NCBI GenBank assembly: GCA_905182995.1
Contig: CAJJDP010000027.1
Coordinates: 584,472 to 648,471 of the forward strand
From: Paramecium octaurelia
Lineage: Eukaryota > Ciliophora > Oligohymenophorea > Peniculida > Parameciidae
Direction: 5' to 3'
DNA: 64,000 nucleotides
The notes under the pieces: model-generated
What the model saw: the letters and a program-made list of their open reading frames with translations, nothing else
Database searches by the model: none
What the model was told of the DNA's origin: nothing
In this document: in pieces, positions 1 through 12,135 of the stretch
Numbering within the stretch: the first letter of the stretch is position 1
Layout: the number at the start of each line of letters is the position of its first letter
Position numbers and translations under genes: made by a program

Positions 1-876
1 CAATTATTTAATTTTGAAAATCATGAATAATGTTTACAAAGAGTTTGTGATGTATGCATATTTTCTTTATTCGAGGATATTTTTATCAATATCTAGGAAC
101 AACTAGAAATTTAGAACTCATTAAATGAATTGATTGCCATAATGCAGGAACAACAATTACAAATTAATTAGTTTCCTCAATCTAAGAACCTACAGTTAAT
201 ATCTGAATACAACAACAACAAGATAATCAAAGAAAGATTGGAAGGAGCATTAAAAATTAATTAGAGTCATAAGGAAATCCTTAAAGAAATTCTTATTAAA
301 ATAGGGTAGGACAATTCCAATCAAAAGATTAACTATCAAATATCAATCAAGCAATCTCAACTAGATCTTATATATCTTATTCAATAAAATTCAGTATTAA
401 ATGAAAAAATAAATGAATTAGAAAGTTAATTAAAGGAAAAGAACAATTAACTTCTAAAATTTAGTTATTATATTTAACAGCTTGAAAATAGTTAATAAAA
501 TTAAAACATCCAATATGTTGTATCTCAAAAGATCTCATAATAGGATCAGAATACTTAATCATAATAAGACCATAATAATGTTTAAGATTGTTAGGTTAAC
601 TAATCATAGTCGGATGAATTCTATTCCATTATTGATTAGAGTCTGAATAACTTTTATGAAAATCAATGCAGATAAAGTTTGGCAAAACCTTAATAATCTA
701 TGACGGTCCTCAAACCCATAAATCAAAATATTACAGTTTAATAAAGTTTTCAAAAATAGAAAGCAACCTTAAATTCTGAAAGAAAGGTTAATTTTAGTTT
801 TGATTATGGAAACCCACTGGAAACAAACAATAGTTTTACTTAATAAGAAGATGAGAATTACTAATTTAATTTTTGA
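1..876 (+). CDS. Gln-rich coiled-coil protein, 5'-truncated
   Basis: Open from the first base to TGA at 874-876 when TAA/TAG are read as Gln, giving at least 291 residues; the start lies outside the window. The first half is rich in Leu, Ile, Glu, Lys and Gln with heptad-like spacing (for example around [18 protein letters not shown]), typical of a coiled coil. The second half is a low-complexity Gln/Asn/Ser tail. A Cys pair near the N-terminal end of the visible part (CDVC) could belong to a zinc-binding module further upstream, but that cannot be seen. I recognise no catalytic domain. The gene ends 68 bp from the stop of the convergent gene at 945-1409. The frame is secure; the function is unknown. 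Confidence 0.6.
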
Positions 877-944
877 ATAGATAAAATATTTTCGATTACT
901 TATTTATATCTCAGATATAATAAACTATAATTTATTATTCTTAA

Positions 945-1409
945 TCAAAATTGAACTTACTTCATTTATGATTACTATAAATTTGCAAATTAATAATTAA
1001 ATGGTTACTAAAATGGACTTTATTCTTAGAACAAGACATCTGATTTATTCATTTCAGTATATCTGCTAAAAGCTAAGGTTGAAGTTCCAAATTTTTATTC
1101 AGATTAATGAAAAGGTTTAGGATTAGCATTATGTATATTTGGTGAATGATTATCTTCTAAATTGCTCATTTAAGATATTCTTGATTATTATACAGAGCCT
1201 TGATGTAAGTTGAATTAATTATGTCCTTTAACATAATCTGGATTCTTTTTGCCGAAATTTAACTAATTAATAGAATTAGATCCATCATTTTCATCTGGCT
1301 TCCAATTAGCCAAAACAACATATTGCATGTAGTCTGTTTCAATGTATTCTTCATCGGAATCTTGTTTACTTTCATTTGGATTGTAAATATCTGATTCACA
1401 AGTACCCAT
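945..1409 (-). CDS. Small acidic/Gln-rich protein with N-myristoylation-type start
   Basis: A single uninterrupted 154-residue frame from ATG at 1409 to TGA ending at 945. The N-terminus reads MGTCES: Gly2, a Cys at position 4 and Ser at position 6 fit the consensus for N-myristoylation followed by palmitoylation, so membrane attachment is plausible. The rest is polar and probably disordered, rich in Asn, Gln, Ser and acidic residues, with no recognisable fold. The next gene on the same strand stops at 1467, only 57 bp upstream of this ATG, which is typical ciliate spacing. No family could be named; the myristoylation call is a motif inference. Confidence 0.6.
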
Positions 1410-1466
1410 ATTTGAGAGTTGATGCAAATTAATTAAATAAAATAATATATTAATTTTAGTAATATA

Positions 1467-3413
1467 TCATAATAGAGCTTTTAATTTAGTTATTGTGTGA
1501 TTAAACCATGGGATTTCTTTTAAAATAACAGGAGTTAGAGCTGTTCTAAATGTGTTATCCATTATATTTTAATAGACAATGACTTCACAAGAGTCATCTG
1601 TTTTCTTTTTCAAAAATATCAAACTCATCTTCTACCCTAGATATTAAAATTGCTAATACCTTTTTAATCACATTTGATTTTGTAGTGATTTGGTAATGGT
1701 TTTGAACTGGGAACAATAGTAATTTAATAAAGTAAGTCATCTATTTTAGTAATTTCCTATTCACTGACGAATGCCATTTTCTTGAAGGTTGATTTATCTT
1801 CCCAGACATAATATTCAACAATTAGACTTCTAAGTTCATCATATTGTTCTAAGACATCCTTTTATATCATTCCATGAAACCATTGGATTTTGAGATCTGT
1901 AAAGATAACAATAGCTTTTTCGATGGAACAATTAATAGGATGAACTGTTTTTACAAATTAACCAGATAGATGATACATCAAATGAGTTTCAAATTCTATG
2001 GATAATCCAAATTATTTATTACCTTAGACAAACTTCCAATTTAAATTCATTTAACTGATTTCATATAACTATTCAATCGAAGCTTCTTATTCTAGGATGG
2101 CATGTTCGGTAGAATTAGATTTTGTAGGCAATAGTTCTTAGAGATTTTCATTGCTGTCTTTATTTACTTTGATTTCATCTATCATTTTATTAATATGAGT
2201 CTGAACAAAATACTCATACTCTTATAAGCATTCTTCATCATCAATCAAGTATTTGATCATTTAATCCTTTAATTGATTCTGATTAATATATTTATGCAAA
2301 AGTGTAAGAGAATCTTGCTTGCAATGTTTTTATTGGCCACATACATGAGACTAGATCTTAACCTTTTTAAATTGCTTAATGGATATTTCTCCAAACTACT
2401 TTAGTGCTTATTCGGCATCTACTTAAGTATTTTGATATACTTGGATTATAATCATATTCTAGGACTTTTCGAAAAAACTAAAACCCATTGATACAACTAA
2501 TATGACTCTAAATATCATTGTTTTGGATGGATAATGTCTACATGATTCCTTCGAGTTCTCTCTCCTCATCTCCTATGAATAACACCTTTAACATGGTTGG
2601 AGATACTTATTGGATTTTACCAAAGCAATATTTTTCCATTTTTCTATATTTTTTAATTTATTAATATACTAAAAGAGTTTGCCTCTCTCATCTATCTTCT
2701 CATTCAACTTTTTTAAATAGTGGATTATCATTTATTCTGGCTCATTCTTGGGCTGTATTTTCTTAGGACTGCAATCCAAAAGATCCTTTAATGCTGTTTC
2801 ATCTCTACTGGGTTGATGTAGTTTAACATTTTAATCGAAACCGCCTTTTTAAAATTATTCTTTATATTTATTAATTCAATTACTACCTTTAATATTTAGG
2901 AATTCTAAAAAGATATACAAGGAATGATCTAAATGTTTTAAAAGGTGTTACAAAAACTCTTAGAATAATTATATTCTTTACATTAAAGCATGTCCTATCT
3001 TTGAGCTATAATTTTCCTTGAATTTGTTTGAATTAAAGTTTTCTAAGGGAACTTCGGCATAGATTTTAAGTAGGAGTGAAGCTAACAATAATTTAATGAA
3101 TTACTTATTCATGCAATTTCTCAAACTCCGAATATCTTTTAGGAATGGTGTAATCAAAATAATCAGTTTTTATTTAAATAACATAATTTACTATATGTTT
3201 TTTATATATCGATTCATGGTCTTCTTCCTTAAATATTTCTATTATTTCTATCTATTTAATCATTTGTTAATCAACAATTAAAGCATAGAGATCTTTTCCT
3301 TACTTTTCCTTCTAGACTTGTTGCTTTTGCCCAAGATTTGGACGTTCCGATTATTCTCTAAATAAAGTAGGAATGACCTCCGGTGTAAAGCTTTATGAAA
3401 GTATCTATTTCAT
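1467..3413 (-). CDS. PX-domain protein (possible START-like C-terminus)
   Basis: Six introns (3082-3104, 2959-2981, 2860-2886, 2586-2620, 2419-2440, 1637-1659; 22-35 nt) restore one frame of 597 codons. Exons 1-3 carry a phosphoinositide-binding PX domain at about residues 65-165: the basic Arg-Tyr-Ser motif (KRYSEFEKLHEQ), the Pro-rich turn (MPKFPQKT), then an Arg followed by the helical end (FLQHLLKHLDHSLYIFLEFL). A middle segment resembles the linker seen in PX/START-type ciliate proteins. The C-terminal 200 residues look like a mixed alpha/beta lipid-binding fold ending in a long helix, but START is only a guess. Expected role: recruitment to endosomal or other phosphoinositide-bearing membranes. 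Intron choice was driven by frame and by PX-domain continuity. Confidence 0.75.
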
Positions 3414-3949
3414 AATAATAAATAAATATTAATATATTTTACAATTTTTGTTATTCACAACTTTTATTATAAATGCTTTAATAATTGTTAATTCTTGACA
3501 GCAAACCTATTTTTTTATAAAGAAATTAAGCAACTAAAATTATCTAAATTATTAATGAGTAAATACACTTGTTCCTATTCTCATTTTCTGATAATCTTAT
3601 TCAGCTATTTCTCATACCAAATTTTCATTTTACTGTTATAATAAATTCTTATATTTATGATATTAATCAATAATACCAAAGTAGAATAACGTGAGAATCG
3701 TTATTATTAGATGGCAAAATTGCATAGATTAATTTCGTTATTGATAATATTTCTAAAAATAACACAGCATTTAAATTATTTTATTTAATATCTATATAAT
3801 TTACAATATCAATTCTACATTGTTCCTTTTATTATATATATAATATTACTTGTAGATTCTAAATAAAAATATATCTCTTTTTGTATTCTAAAAATAAACA
3901 TTCTAAAAACTATATTCGTTAATTATTAATATTTATTAAATTTTCAAAT
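3414..3949. other. Intergenic, divergent promoters
   Basis: About 540 bp of very A+T-rich sequence between two divergently transcribed genes. It presumably contains both promoters, but no defined element, tRNA or repeat was recognised. Confidence 0.5.
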
Positions 3950-5618
3950 ATGTCACATAATGCTATATTGAAATGGATAGGGTATTTGGTGAATGTGCCA
4001 GAAGGTACTACTTTAAAAGATTTAAGTGATGGTAGAATTTTAACTAATTTACTGAATAAATTGAATCCTGATGCTTATCCTCAAAAAGTTTAATCTTCTC
4101 CTTAAAAAAATTTCTAAATGGATATGTTATGTGTAACTAACTTAGTTTAAAACTTGAAATAATCAATTCCCAATTTACCTGAAATAAATAGTTTATTAAT
4201 TGCAAAGCATTAAGATACTACCGAAATCATTAAATTGATATCAATCATTATAAAAGTAGTTATGTTTACTATTGATAGATTATGATCGAATCTCAATTAG
4301 CTTAAGAGGCAATACTTAAATTAAATGAAGAATAAGTGCAAAATATTTTATAATTTATCAATTAATATTAAGAGGAAGAGATTGGACATCAACAATAATC
4401 TGATAGAAAATTACTTGATAAAATAGATGAATTAGAAGATGAAAATTAACAATTGAAGTAATTGATAGAACAATAGGATAAGCAATAAGCTTAACACTTT
4501 AATAAAATTAAATAATAAGAGCAATTATTAGTCTAAAAAGAGAACGAAATTAGTGAGATCAAATTATGTATGATATTCAATATACTATTTAGAACTTCAA
4601 AAAAATATTCATATAGAAGAGAATATATCAGGAACTCTAATAGAAAAATTAAAAATTCAATTGACAACAATCAATAAAGATAAAAAAGAATTATCAGAAT
4701 AAAATGAAATGTAATTATAAATATTATTTATTAAGGTTATAACATAAGTTGTAAAATTATTAGAATTTAGAAAATATCAATTTACAATTATAATAAGAAT
4801 TAGCACAAAGATGCAAATAAGACAAAGTTATAGAGGAATTAAAAACAAATATTGAGATTCTGAAATAACAAATGGATTTAAAAGACTAGAAGATCAGTAA
4901 ATTGTAGGATTAAATCAAACAGACATCATAAAATCAATAAAAAGAATGTAGTAAAGTAGTAGAGTTGGAAATGTAGAATGAATAGCTGAAATAAGAAATA
5001 GAAGATATTTAGAGGGGTAAAAATAAGGAAATTCATTAATTGCATCAAAAAATAAATGAACTAAAAATACAAGTAGACACAATGCAAATGGAGAAATAGG
5101 AAACGTAAAGATCATCAGTTCATTATCAATAGAGTCCAAGATGTTTAGATTCTGAATTTAAATCATTATTAAACGATAACATTGGTGGTTATTATTCAGA
5201 GTAAACAATTTAAGAGTTTTAATAATAACTATAACAAAAAGAGTAGTAGTTACAATAGAAGGAAATCCTATTTGATTAAAAAATCAAGACTCTGGAGGCA
5301 AAGATAAACAAAGAAAAAGATACAAACATTTAACATATACAAATAGTAAATACATTATATAATTAGACATCTTCATTGCAAGAGGAAAATAAGAAATTAA
5401 AATTGGAACTAGAGAAATTAATTGATACTAATTATTAGGTGAGTAGAATACACGCAGAAAAACAATAAAATATGCTCCTTATTTCAGTAATTGAATGTTT
5501 GAATGAAAAAGTTAATTAATTACATTCTTAATAGAAGGAGCATCTTAAGAGCGATAAGAAAATACAACCATAAATTTTATCAAGAAATTCAATATCTTTA
5601 TGGAGTGCTAAATAATGA
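3950..5618 (+). CDS. HOOK-like microtubule/cargo adaptor
   Basis: Three introns (4256-4278, 4568-4592, 4711-4735) give a 531-residue protein. The N-terminal ~140 residues form a calponin-homology-like HOOK domain: MSHNAILKWIGYL, the LSDGRILTNLLNKLNP motif and a later QMDMLCVTNLVQNLKQ helix match the Hook family. The rest is almost continuous coiled coil, with a short break (about residue 365) and a Gln-rich tail. Hook proteins link cytoplasmic dynein to cargo along microtubules. The C-terminal cargo-binding part of Hooks is variable, so the exact subfamily cannot be set. The antisense frame at 4915-5139 is a shadow. Confidence is high for the domain architecture and moderate for the name. Confidence 0.8.
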
Positions 5619-5655
5619 TTATTAGATGATATATTTAATATTATTATACTGATTA

Positions 5656-6273
5656 TCACTTTTTCTTTCCTTTCTTGCCACCTGCTGCTCCTCCAGCTGC
5701 TGCTCCTCCTGCTGGAGCTGCTGCTGCTGCCGCTGCTGCTTTGGCTGCTTATTGTTTTTTTATTGCTTCTAAATTTGCTTTAATCTATAGTTTTATAAAA
5801 TACACATCTTACTGTTGCTTCATCCATTCTGAATGTTTGATGACATGTTCCACAATAGTGTCTATCAAAATGTTTAGCCATATACACTCCTTGAGGGCAT
5901 TATGGACATTATTTATGTGATCTCTAGACTGCGCCTTTATTATCTACAGTATAAAGCTTAAGTGTTGCCAATTTAACCTTTCGGTGTCTATGCTTCTTCT
6001 TCTTGGGTTTAGCAAAATTCTTCTTCTTCTTCTTCTTCTTTTTACCTCCTTCTGCATCTACATTTACATAGTATATGCTTTCACTGCCTATCAAGAATTA
6101 ATGATATTCTTACCCAATAAAGCAGATGCTGCAACAGCCTCACCATTACTCACCAGAGAGACTTCACATTATATTTCAGATTGAATCATCATCATCAACT
6201 CATTAGCTGTACAGAGATCAGCTAAATCATATAGTCTTACCTCTCCATTGAGGTGACCAACTTTAATTATCAT
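5656..6273 (-). CDS. RPS27A: Ribosomal protein S27a (eS31) fused to a degenerate ubiquitin-like domain
   Basis: Two introns (6088-6113, 5785-5812) give 187 residues. The C-terminal half is the 40S protein eS31: a Lys-rich linker, basic stretch KPKKKKHRHRKVKLA, then a zinc finger with paired CPQC and CGTC around the conserved HFDRHYCG. It ends in a long Ala/Gly tail finishing GGKKGKKK. The N-terminal 68 residues occupy the place of ubiquitin and end in Gly-Gly just before the Lys run, but they match ubiquitin poorly: they start MIIKVGHLNGEV, contain a single Lys, and end DAEGG rather than RLRGG. A deubiquitinase could still cleave after GG. The Pro/Ala-rich frame on the plus strand here is the antisense of the Ala/Gly tail. 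Confidence 0.9.
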
Positions 6274-6325
6274 TTTAAATAATAAAGATTTTAATTTAAA
6301 ATAAATTACTCAAACAAAATACCAA

Positions 6326-8728
6326 TCAATTTAATCTCAATCTACGATTTCCAAGCAAAGGTCTCAACTCACTAATTATATAATGTTTATTAGATTCCAA
6401 ATGCTTTGCTGATTACTCCTCTAAAATTTATTAGCAATGCTATGTAAAGTGAGAATTGGATCTTTACAATAAGACATGAAAATTTTGGAAGTAAACCAAT
6501 TGAAATTCCTTCTATAGAAGATGAGCTTATAATATTTAAGAATTAATTTGATCTTCCAACACTATATCATTAATCAAAGACACAAAATTCCCTAATTTGA
6601 TCAATAAGATTGGAGTTAAAGACTGACTCATCATATAATTCAGGATCATCAATCCAAATTCTTTATGAGATTTCTGATTTAATTAAATGTAAATATTTAA
6701 TGGAATGAATATGTGTTCATAAGGTTCATCTTTGATTTCAGAATATTATTGAACTTGCATAAGTAATGTCTCACGCATTAATTAATCATCATAACTCTTC
6801 AGATATAATAGGAATGTCTGAATAAGAACACTCTAAATCCAAAATTCACTTTATGATACCAACTAAGATTTCAATATATTTTAGACCAAAATGGCAAACT
6901 CGTTTGAAATCTGTATATTCTATACCTAACATTAACTTAAGAACATCAACAATAGCTCAGTTCCCATCTCAATTAAAATTTATTATTTTGAACTGAATAT
7001 TTGTTAGATTATAAATATACACACCTCAATATGTTATGCCAATTTATCACTTCTAAAGATTATCTCTATCAGAGTTTCAATAATTTTCTCTTAAATATTC
7101 AAATTATTTCCTTGCCACTCCTAATAAAATTACTTTATGATCCAAGAGTGATCTGAAAATTAATCCTTCTTTGTTAATTATGAATAGAAATTGAATATAC
7201 ATATTTTACTCTCTTGATTTTAAAAGTTGCTGTACAATTATTGTATGTTAGGCCAAAACTTGCTAGGCTAATCTATTATTTCTATAAGTTAATTTAAACA
7301 CTCAATCTGCAATAGAATTATGCATTTATTTGTAGTTTGTAATGTCAATATCAAGTTTATAATAATTTATGAAATGTCCTCTGGGATTTACTCATTATAT
7401 TTTAAATACTTAATGAATATTTATAAAATCTAAATCTTTAAAGGATCAAACAGAGCATCAGTTGATTATAATTCCTATTAAAATTGGACTATATATTAAT
7501 CCATATCAAATTGCATATCAAGCATCACATTTCTAATTAAATAATATATGGCTTCCTTCTATATCACATTCTAAAATGTCTTCAGTTCTGGAGTTTATTG
7601 AAATTGATCATTCATTATTTAGATCACATCATCAGCCTTATGACTTTGAAGAGAGGCAATCAAAAAGTCAATGGCTGTATCTCTGATTTCATATGACGAA
7701 TTATTATTTTCAGCATAAGCCTCTTCTTAATCATAATAGATGTCGTAAACTTGGGCCGGACTTAAAATCAAAGCATATTGAATCAAAAACTTGAGGATAT
7801 TACTAAAATATCCTTCAAATAGAACTAATTCAAATTCTAATCCATTTTAATTTATCTACTCTAAGGCCAACAGAGGATCATAAGTATGATTCTATAGTAA
7901 CAGCTTTAGAATCTTTAAAACCTGTAATACTAATTTATTTTGTTAATTCGGAAGATCTTTCAAATTTTAAATATCATTTTTAAATTATTATTCTGAAACA
8001 AACTCTAATTATATTTACTTTAAATGTTAATTTGTAAAATATATTTTATTTAATACAAATAGCAATTAGCTTAAAGATTCTAATGAAAAATCTTTGTTAT
8101 AAGTTAATTTACTTAATATTATTTTTTATATTAAATATACAACCCTGAAATTGTTATTATAGATTTATTTCTCCAATTCCCCTAAATACTTTTCAAATTC
8201 AAGAATTGCTGCATTTTTAATTATTTTTTATGTTAAAACTACTAATTTTAATGAGATTTCTAAAGCATTATCACTAATCATAGATTAGCTTTGTTGACAC
8301 AAATATTGCACTCTTTGAGAGTCTCCCTCCTCCTTAAATAACTCTTTAAGTAAGTAATATAATAATTCAATATCCTTTTGGTTTATAATCCATTGAATCA
8401 ATTCGAGATCTTATTGTTATTTTAGCAATATAAATCGCAGTGCTTTTCGAATTTAAATACCTTTATTGTTTTTATCGCTATAAATTTAAGTGATGATGGC
8501 TCTTAAGTATGAATATTAATTTAAGTCTAAGGAGTCATTATGTTGTATTAGCCAATAATTGAAATAAATTTCTGCTAGTTGATTCTTTTCAATAATTAAA
8601 TTAAACAATGGATTCATGTCATCTAAATTTCTAAAGGTTTAATCCAACAGTTAGAGTGATTCATTTCGAACACAATCTAATTAATCGATCGATCCCTATA
8701 ACAATTTCAATAATTAAAATTAATCCAT
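6326..8728 (-). CDS. Importin-beta-family (importin-9/Kap114-like) HEAT-repeat protein
   Basis: One uninterrupted 800-codon frame from ATG at 8728 to TGA ending at 6326, with no intron needed. The protein is almost all amphipathic helices rich in Leu, Ile, Gln and Asn, as expected for a HEAT solenoid. The N-terminal region resembles an importin-beta N-terminal domain. At about residues 335-370 an acidic segment (YDQEEAYAENNNSSYEIRDT) is followed by a helix starting AIDFLIASL; this resembles the acidic insert preceding a conserved Arg and helix in importin-9/Kap114-type karyopherins. That would make it a nuclear import receptor for histones and ribosomal proteins. At 800 residues it is shorter than importin-9 (about 1,000). 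Family-level call is moderate; subfamily is tentative. Confidence 0.6.
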
Positions 8729-9077
8729 AATTATATTAATTAATTGAAAAGAATTATTTATGCAATATAATCATAAAATTTATTTATATATCTTAATTAT
8801 TCTCACACTCTTCAATTTTATTCACAAATCTAAAGAGCACTTGCATTAAATAATTATACATTAATTGTATTATTAGAATTTATGAAACTTAATAGATTCA
8901 TAAAAATGTGATAAAAACATTCATTATTTGGATTTGCTATGAATGGTTAATTCAATTGAAAAAATATCCGTTAATTTAAGAATTTAGAGTTTATTAAATA
9001 TGATTTAATTATTCTTATGAAATATAATAAGAAGATATATAAAAAATAACGATAGTCGATTTGGTTGGTTTTGAGTT
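8729..9077. other. Intergenic, divergent promoters
   Basis: Roughly 350 bp of A+T-rich DNA between divergent genes. No element was recognised beyond base composition. Confidence 0.45.
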
Positions 9078-9557
9078 ATGACTTAATTGTATGATGATGG
9101 AAGAATGTAAAATCGAGTGTAAATTAATTGGTATTTTGATGAAAAAGAAGATTTGAATAAATTATATTTTATGGAATTTATAATTGATAAGAAATTTCAT
9201 TAATAACGAAATATATGGACAGAGATTAATTTGTCTATTTTCCTTTGTTATGATAAATTAAATAAAGATCAGAATAACAAAAATAAAGGAAAAGTGCTAA
9301 TTATCACAAGTACATAAATAAAATTGGAAAAATTATAAAATAAATTATTCGTGGATAAAAACAGTTGTTAAATATTGATTAGTTCTTATATAAGTAGAAT
9401 AGTTAATTTGATAAAATAATGTGGAAAGGAAATAACTTCTAAAGTTAAATTCTGTGGAAGGAATCCAGAAAAGTTAAATGGGAAGTTCCAAGTATCTAAA
9501 AACACAATTAACAATACTATAAAGTAAGATAGAAGAGATTCGATTAATGAGTTATGA
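9078..9557 (+). CDS. Hypothetical protein
   Basis: A 159-codon frame in the ciliate code from ATG at 9078 to TGA at 9555-9557, with no introns. The product is rich in Lys, Asn and Ile with scattered Cys and no hydrophobic segment; I recognise no domain. In DNA this A+T-rich a frame of this length can occur by chance, so the call is tentative. The following cyclin gene begins at ATG 9586 or, less likely, at an in-frame ATG at 9547 that would overlap the end of this frame. Confidence 0.4.
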
Positions 9558-9585
9558 AATATTAATATTGAAATAATATCTATTA

Positions 9586-10092
9586 ATGCAACGACACAAT
9601 TAGTTACTTATTACGATAGCCAACATATTGGATGAAATAATTAAAGAGACTGATGCCTTAGAAATAGAGTAAGATTCAATATCTTGTTTCCATGCAACTA
9701 AAGCACCATCAATAACCTTATTTAACTACCTATAAAGAATTGCAAAATACACACATTGTAGTGAAGAATGCTTTGTTATTGCCTTAATTTACTTGGATAA
9801 ATTGCAAGAAAAGCATCCCTATCTAGTGTTGAATTCGAAATGCATTCATAGGTATCCAATTTAATTAATTAGATTTCTATTGACTTCTTTGGTGATTGCC
9901 ATTAAAATTTAAGATGATGATTATTATAAAAATGAATATTATGCAAAAGTAGGAGGTGTAAGCGTAAAAGAGATTTTTGTTCTTGAATAAGCCTTTTTAG
10001 AATTAATGGATTATGAATTGTTTATACAGGAACAACACTATTTTATGTACGAAAAGAAATTACTAGAGTATACAGAAATTGAAATGTCCTGA
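9586..10092 (+). CDS. Cyclin, Pho80/P-type
   Basis: A 21-nt intron inside the cyclin box (begins GTATCCAATTT, ends TTAATTAG, about 9851-9871) gives 161 residues. The sequence follows the PHO80-like cyclin fold: a helix ending HATKAPSITLFNYLQRIAKY, then CSEECFVIALIYLDKL, the Arg/Leu-rich helix FLLTSLVIAIKIQDDDYYKN, a VSVKEIFVLEQAFLELMDY helix and a Phe/Tyr-rich end. P-type cyclins activate Pho85/CDK5-like kinases in nutrient, cell-cycle and polarity control. The length is the minimal single-cyclin-box size. The start at 9586 avoids overlap with the preceding frame; an in-frame ATG at 9547 would add 13 residues. Confidence 0.85.
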
Positions 10093-10457
10093 TGAACCTT
10101 GATTTATCGTTAATTTTTGATTTAGTTTAATTATTTTAAACATAGTCTCAAAATATATATCTAATCAACAACTTTTAAAATAATAAAAAATAAACATATT
10201 TATTATAGAATTTTTTCAGCATAAATTCTACATTTATATAATTAAAAATAAATATTAAATCCTTTAGGAGAATCGTTTAGAAAATAATCAACTCCGATTA
10301 TTTTCATTAATCAATTGAGTTAAATATTTACTGTATTCTCTCCAAAAAATTTACTCTGCAATTATAAATTTTAATCAGCAATTATTCTAATGAGAATAGG
10401 TTAAGTTTAGAATTATTTATTATTCATGATTTGAATATTAAACATAAATAAATAAAA
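10093..10457. other. Intergenic between convergent genes
   Basis: About 365 bp between the stops of two convergent genes. It is A+T-rich and no gene, repeat or RNA was recognised. Such a long convergent gap is unusual in this window, so a short unrecognised gene is possible. Confidence 0.4.
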
Positions 10458-12098
10458 TCATAATAGTAATGTATTTCTTGATTCTTACCATTTCATCTCT
10501 CTATCACAATGTCTTGTTAAAAGTAGTACGAGATGAATCTAATGCATAATTTAAAGATTTACCTTTCTTGATACTTTTATGAGATGCATTATATCTGGAT
10601 TTTAACATTTATACTAACAATTCTTAATAGACCAAGGGTTGGCCTTATAATATAATAATAGATAAACTATATGCTTTTACTCTGACTACATAGCATAATA
10701 CAGGGGAGTTTTTCCATCTTAATCTATAGAATCAACATAGGCCCCATAATGAAGCAATCTCTCAGTAATTGATTAATAGCCCTTTTTAGAACTCAAATGT
10801 AAGGGTGTCTATCCTTCTTCATTTATATCGAATGCAAAATATCTACATTTTAGGAGCATAAAGTTGATAAGCTATAAATTATTATCTTCAACCCCCTCAA
10901 AAAACTAGAATGATCCTTCCCTTTCATAAGCCTTTTTTTAAATGACTCCATTCTAGAAGATTTCTTTTATAGTTAATTTCATTAGTTTCATTTTTCTAAC
11001 GCAGTTAACTATTTAATTAAACATCTTTTTAAATATTGATCTGACTTAAATACTGAAAATAGTGTTTTATTTTTTTTTGAATCTATCTTTAATTTAAGAT
11101 GATTTGATTGATTATTACATGAAATTTTGTGATTTTGATTATTTTTATTTTTATTCTTCTTCTACTTAAAAGGCAAATTATTTTAAGAACGTTGTAGATA
11201 TTCTCATTCTTTTGTTATTATTACATGATTTAGTTTATTCTGAAAGTTGTGTTAAAGTGATTTCTTATTATTTACTTTATTCTTCTTAGTATGCTTTTTT
11301 TTTATCATAATAAATTTGGATGACTGATTTTAACTTTTTGTCTGGAGAAGTAGATTCTTAGAATGATTGATCTAAAAATTTTAGGTTTCTAGTAAAAGCC
11401 TCTCTCACCTTACTTTATTTTCTAACCGAATTTTTCCTTTAATTAATAGCAAGCATTTATCCTATCTTTTCCATCATATCTTTGGGGTGTTAATTCTCTA
11501 ATTGTTCAAACTGAGTTATTTCATTTTCTTATGTAGAAACAGTTTTTGAGTTTTAAACAGACTTTTTTTTCTTTCTCATTAACAAGTTATCTTTATTTAT
11601 TAATTTTAGAGCCTTAGAAACTGAATCACTCCCTTCTCCGTTCATTACAGAAATCTATTTTCCTATTGTTTTATAATATGTGTACATTAAAGTCAATATA
11701 ACTCAATTTAGGAACTTTGAGATTTCTTTTTTCAGAAGTATTTCTACTATTTTAGATTAGTATTTCGTCTTCCATTCTGCTTTCTATTTTTCTAATACCA
11801 ATATTTTGAGGAGTGTTGGGATTTATTGTAGAATTTTTTACGAAAGAGGATTACCTTAGCCATCTGCTGGTTTGAGCTCGGTTGTTACTTTATTTGATGG
11901 AATCACACTTCATTATTTATTTAAAGACATAAATACTTTAAATTAGGCTAGCGGTTCACTTTATTACATCATTCCTTTTCCGCTTTTGGCTTCTAGTTTT
12001 TTTTTAATCGTAAATGACTTTTCTGTTTTACCGTCCATATAATTGTACTCAAATGTTTCAATGTATAACGGCTTGATAGCATATTTAAACTTGTTCAT
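10458..12098 (-). CDS. Ankyrin-repeat protein (paralogue B)
   Basis: Two frame-restoring introns in the 5' half (29 and 31 nt) and a probable 24-nt intron near the 3' end give roughly 520 residues. The N-terminal two thirds are charged and coiled-coil-like, with a divergent basic start (MNKFKYAIKPLYIETFEY). The C-terminal third has two clear ankyrin repeats: DINEEGQTPLHLSSKKGY followed by ITERLLHYGAYVDS, then DQDGKTPLYYAM. The upstream gene at 12136-13592 has the same architecture, including KxxxF/Y-rich N-terminus, ankyrin pair and last-intron position, so the two are tandem paralogues only 37 bp apart. The role is probably protein binding; no enzymatic domain was seen. The exact N-terminal exon structure is uncertain. 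Confidence 0.65.
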
Positions 12099-12135
12099 CC
12101 GAATAGATTGTTATTATAATACTTAATTATTAAAA

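Noticed and set aside
3096-3281. Phe/Tyr-rich 61-residue plus-strand frame
   Set aside because: It is the antisense of the PX-domain exons, which are supported by motif and splice-frame consistency.
5675-5920. Pro/Ala-rich plus-strand frame
   Set aside because: It is the antisense of the Ala/Gly tail and zinc finger of S27a, which is strongly supported on the minus strand.
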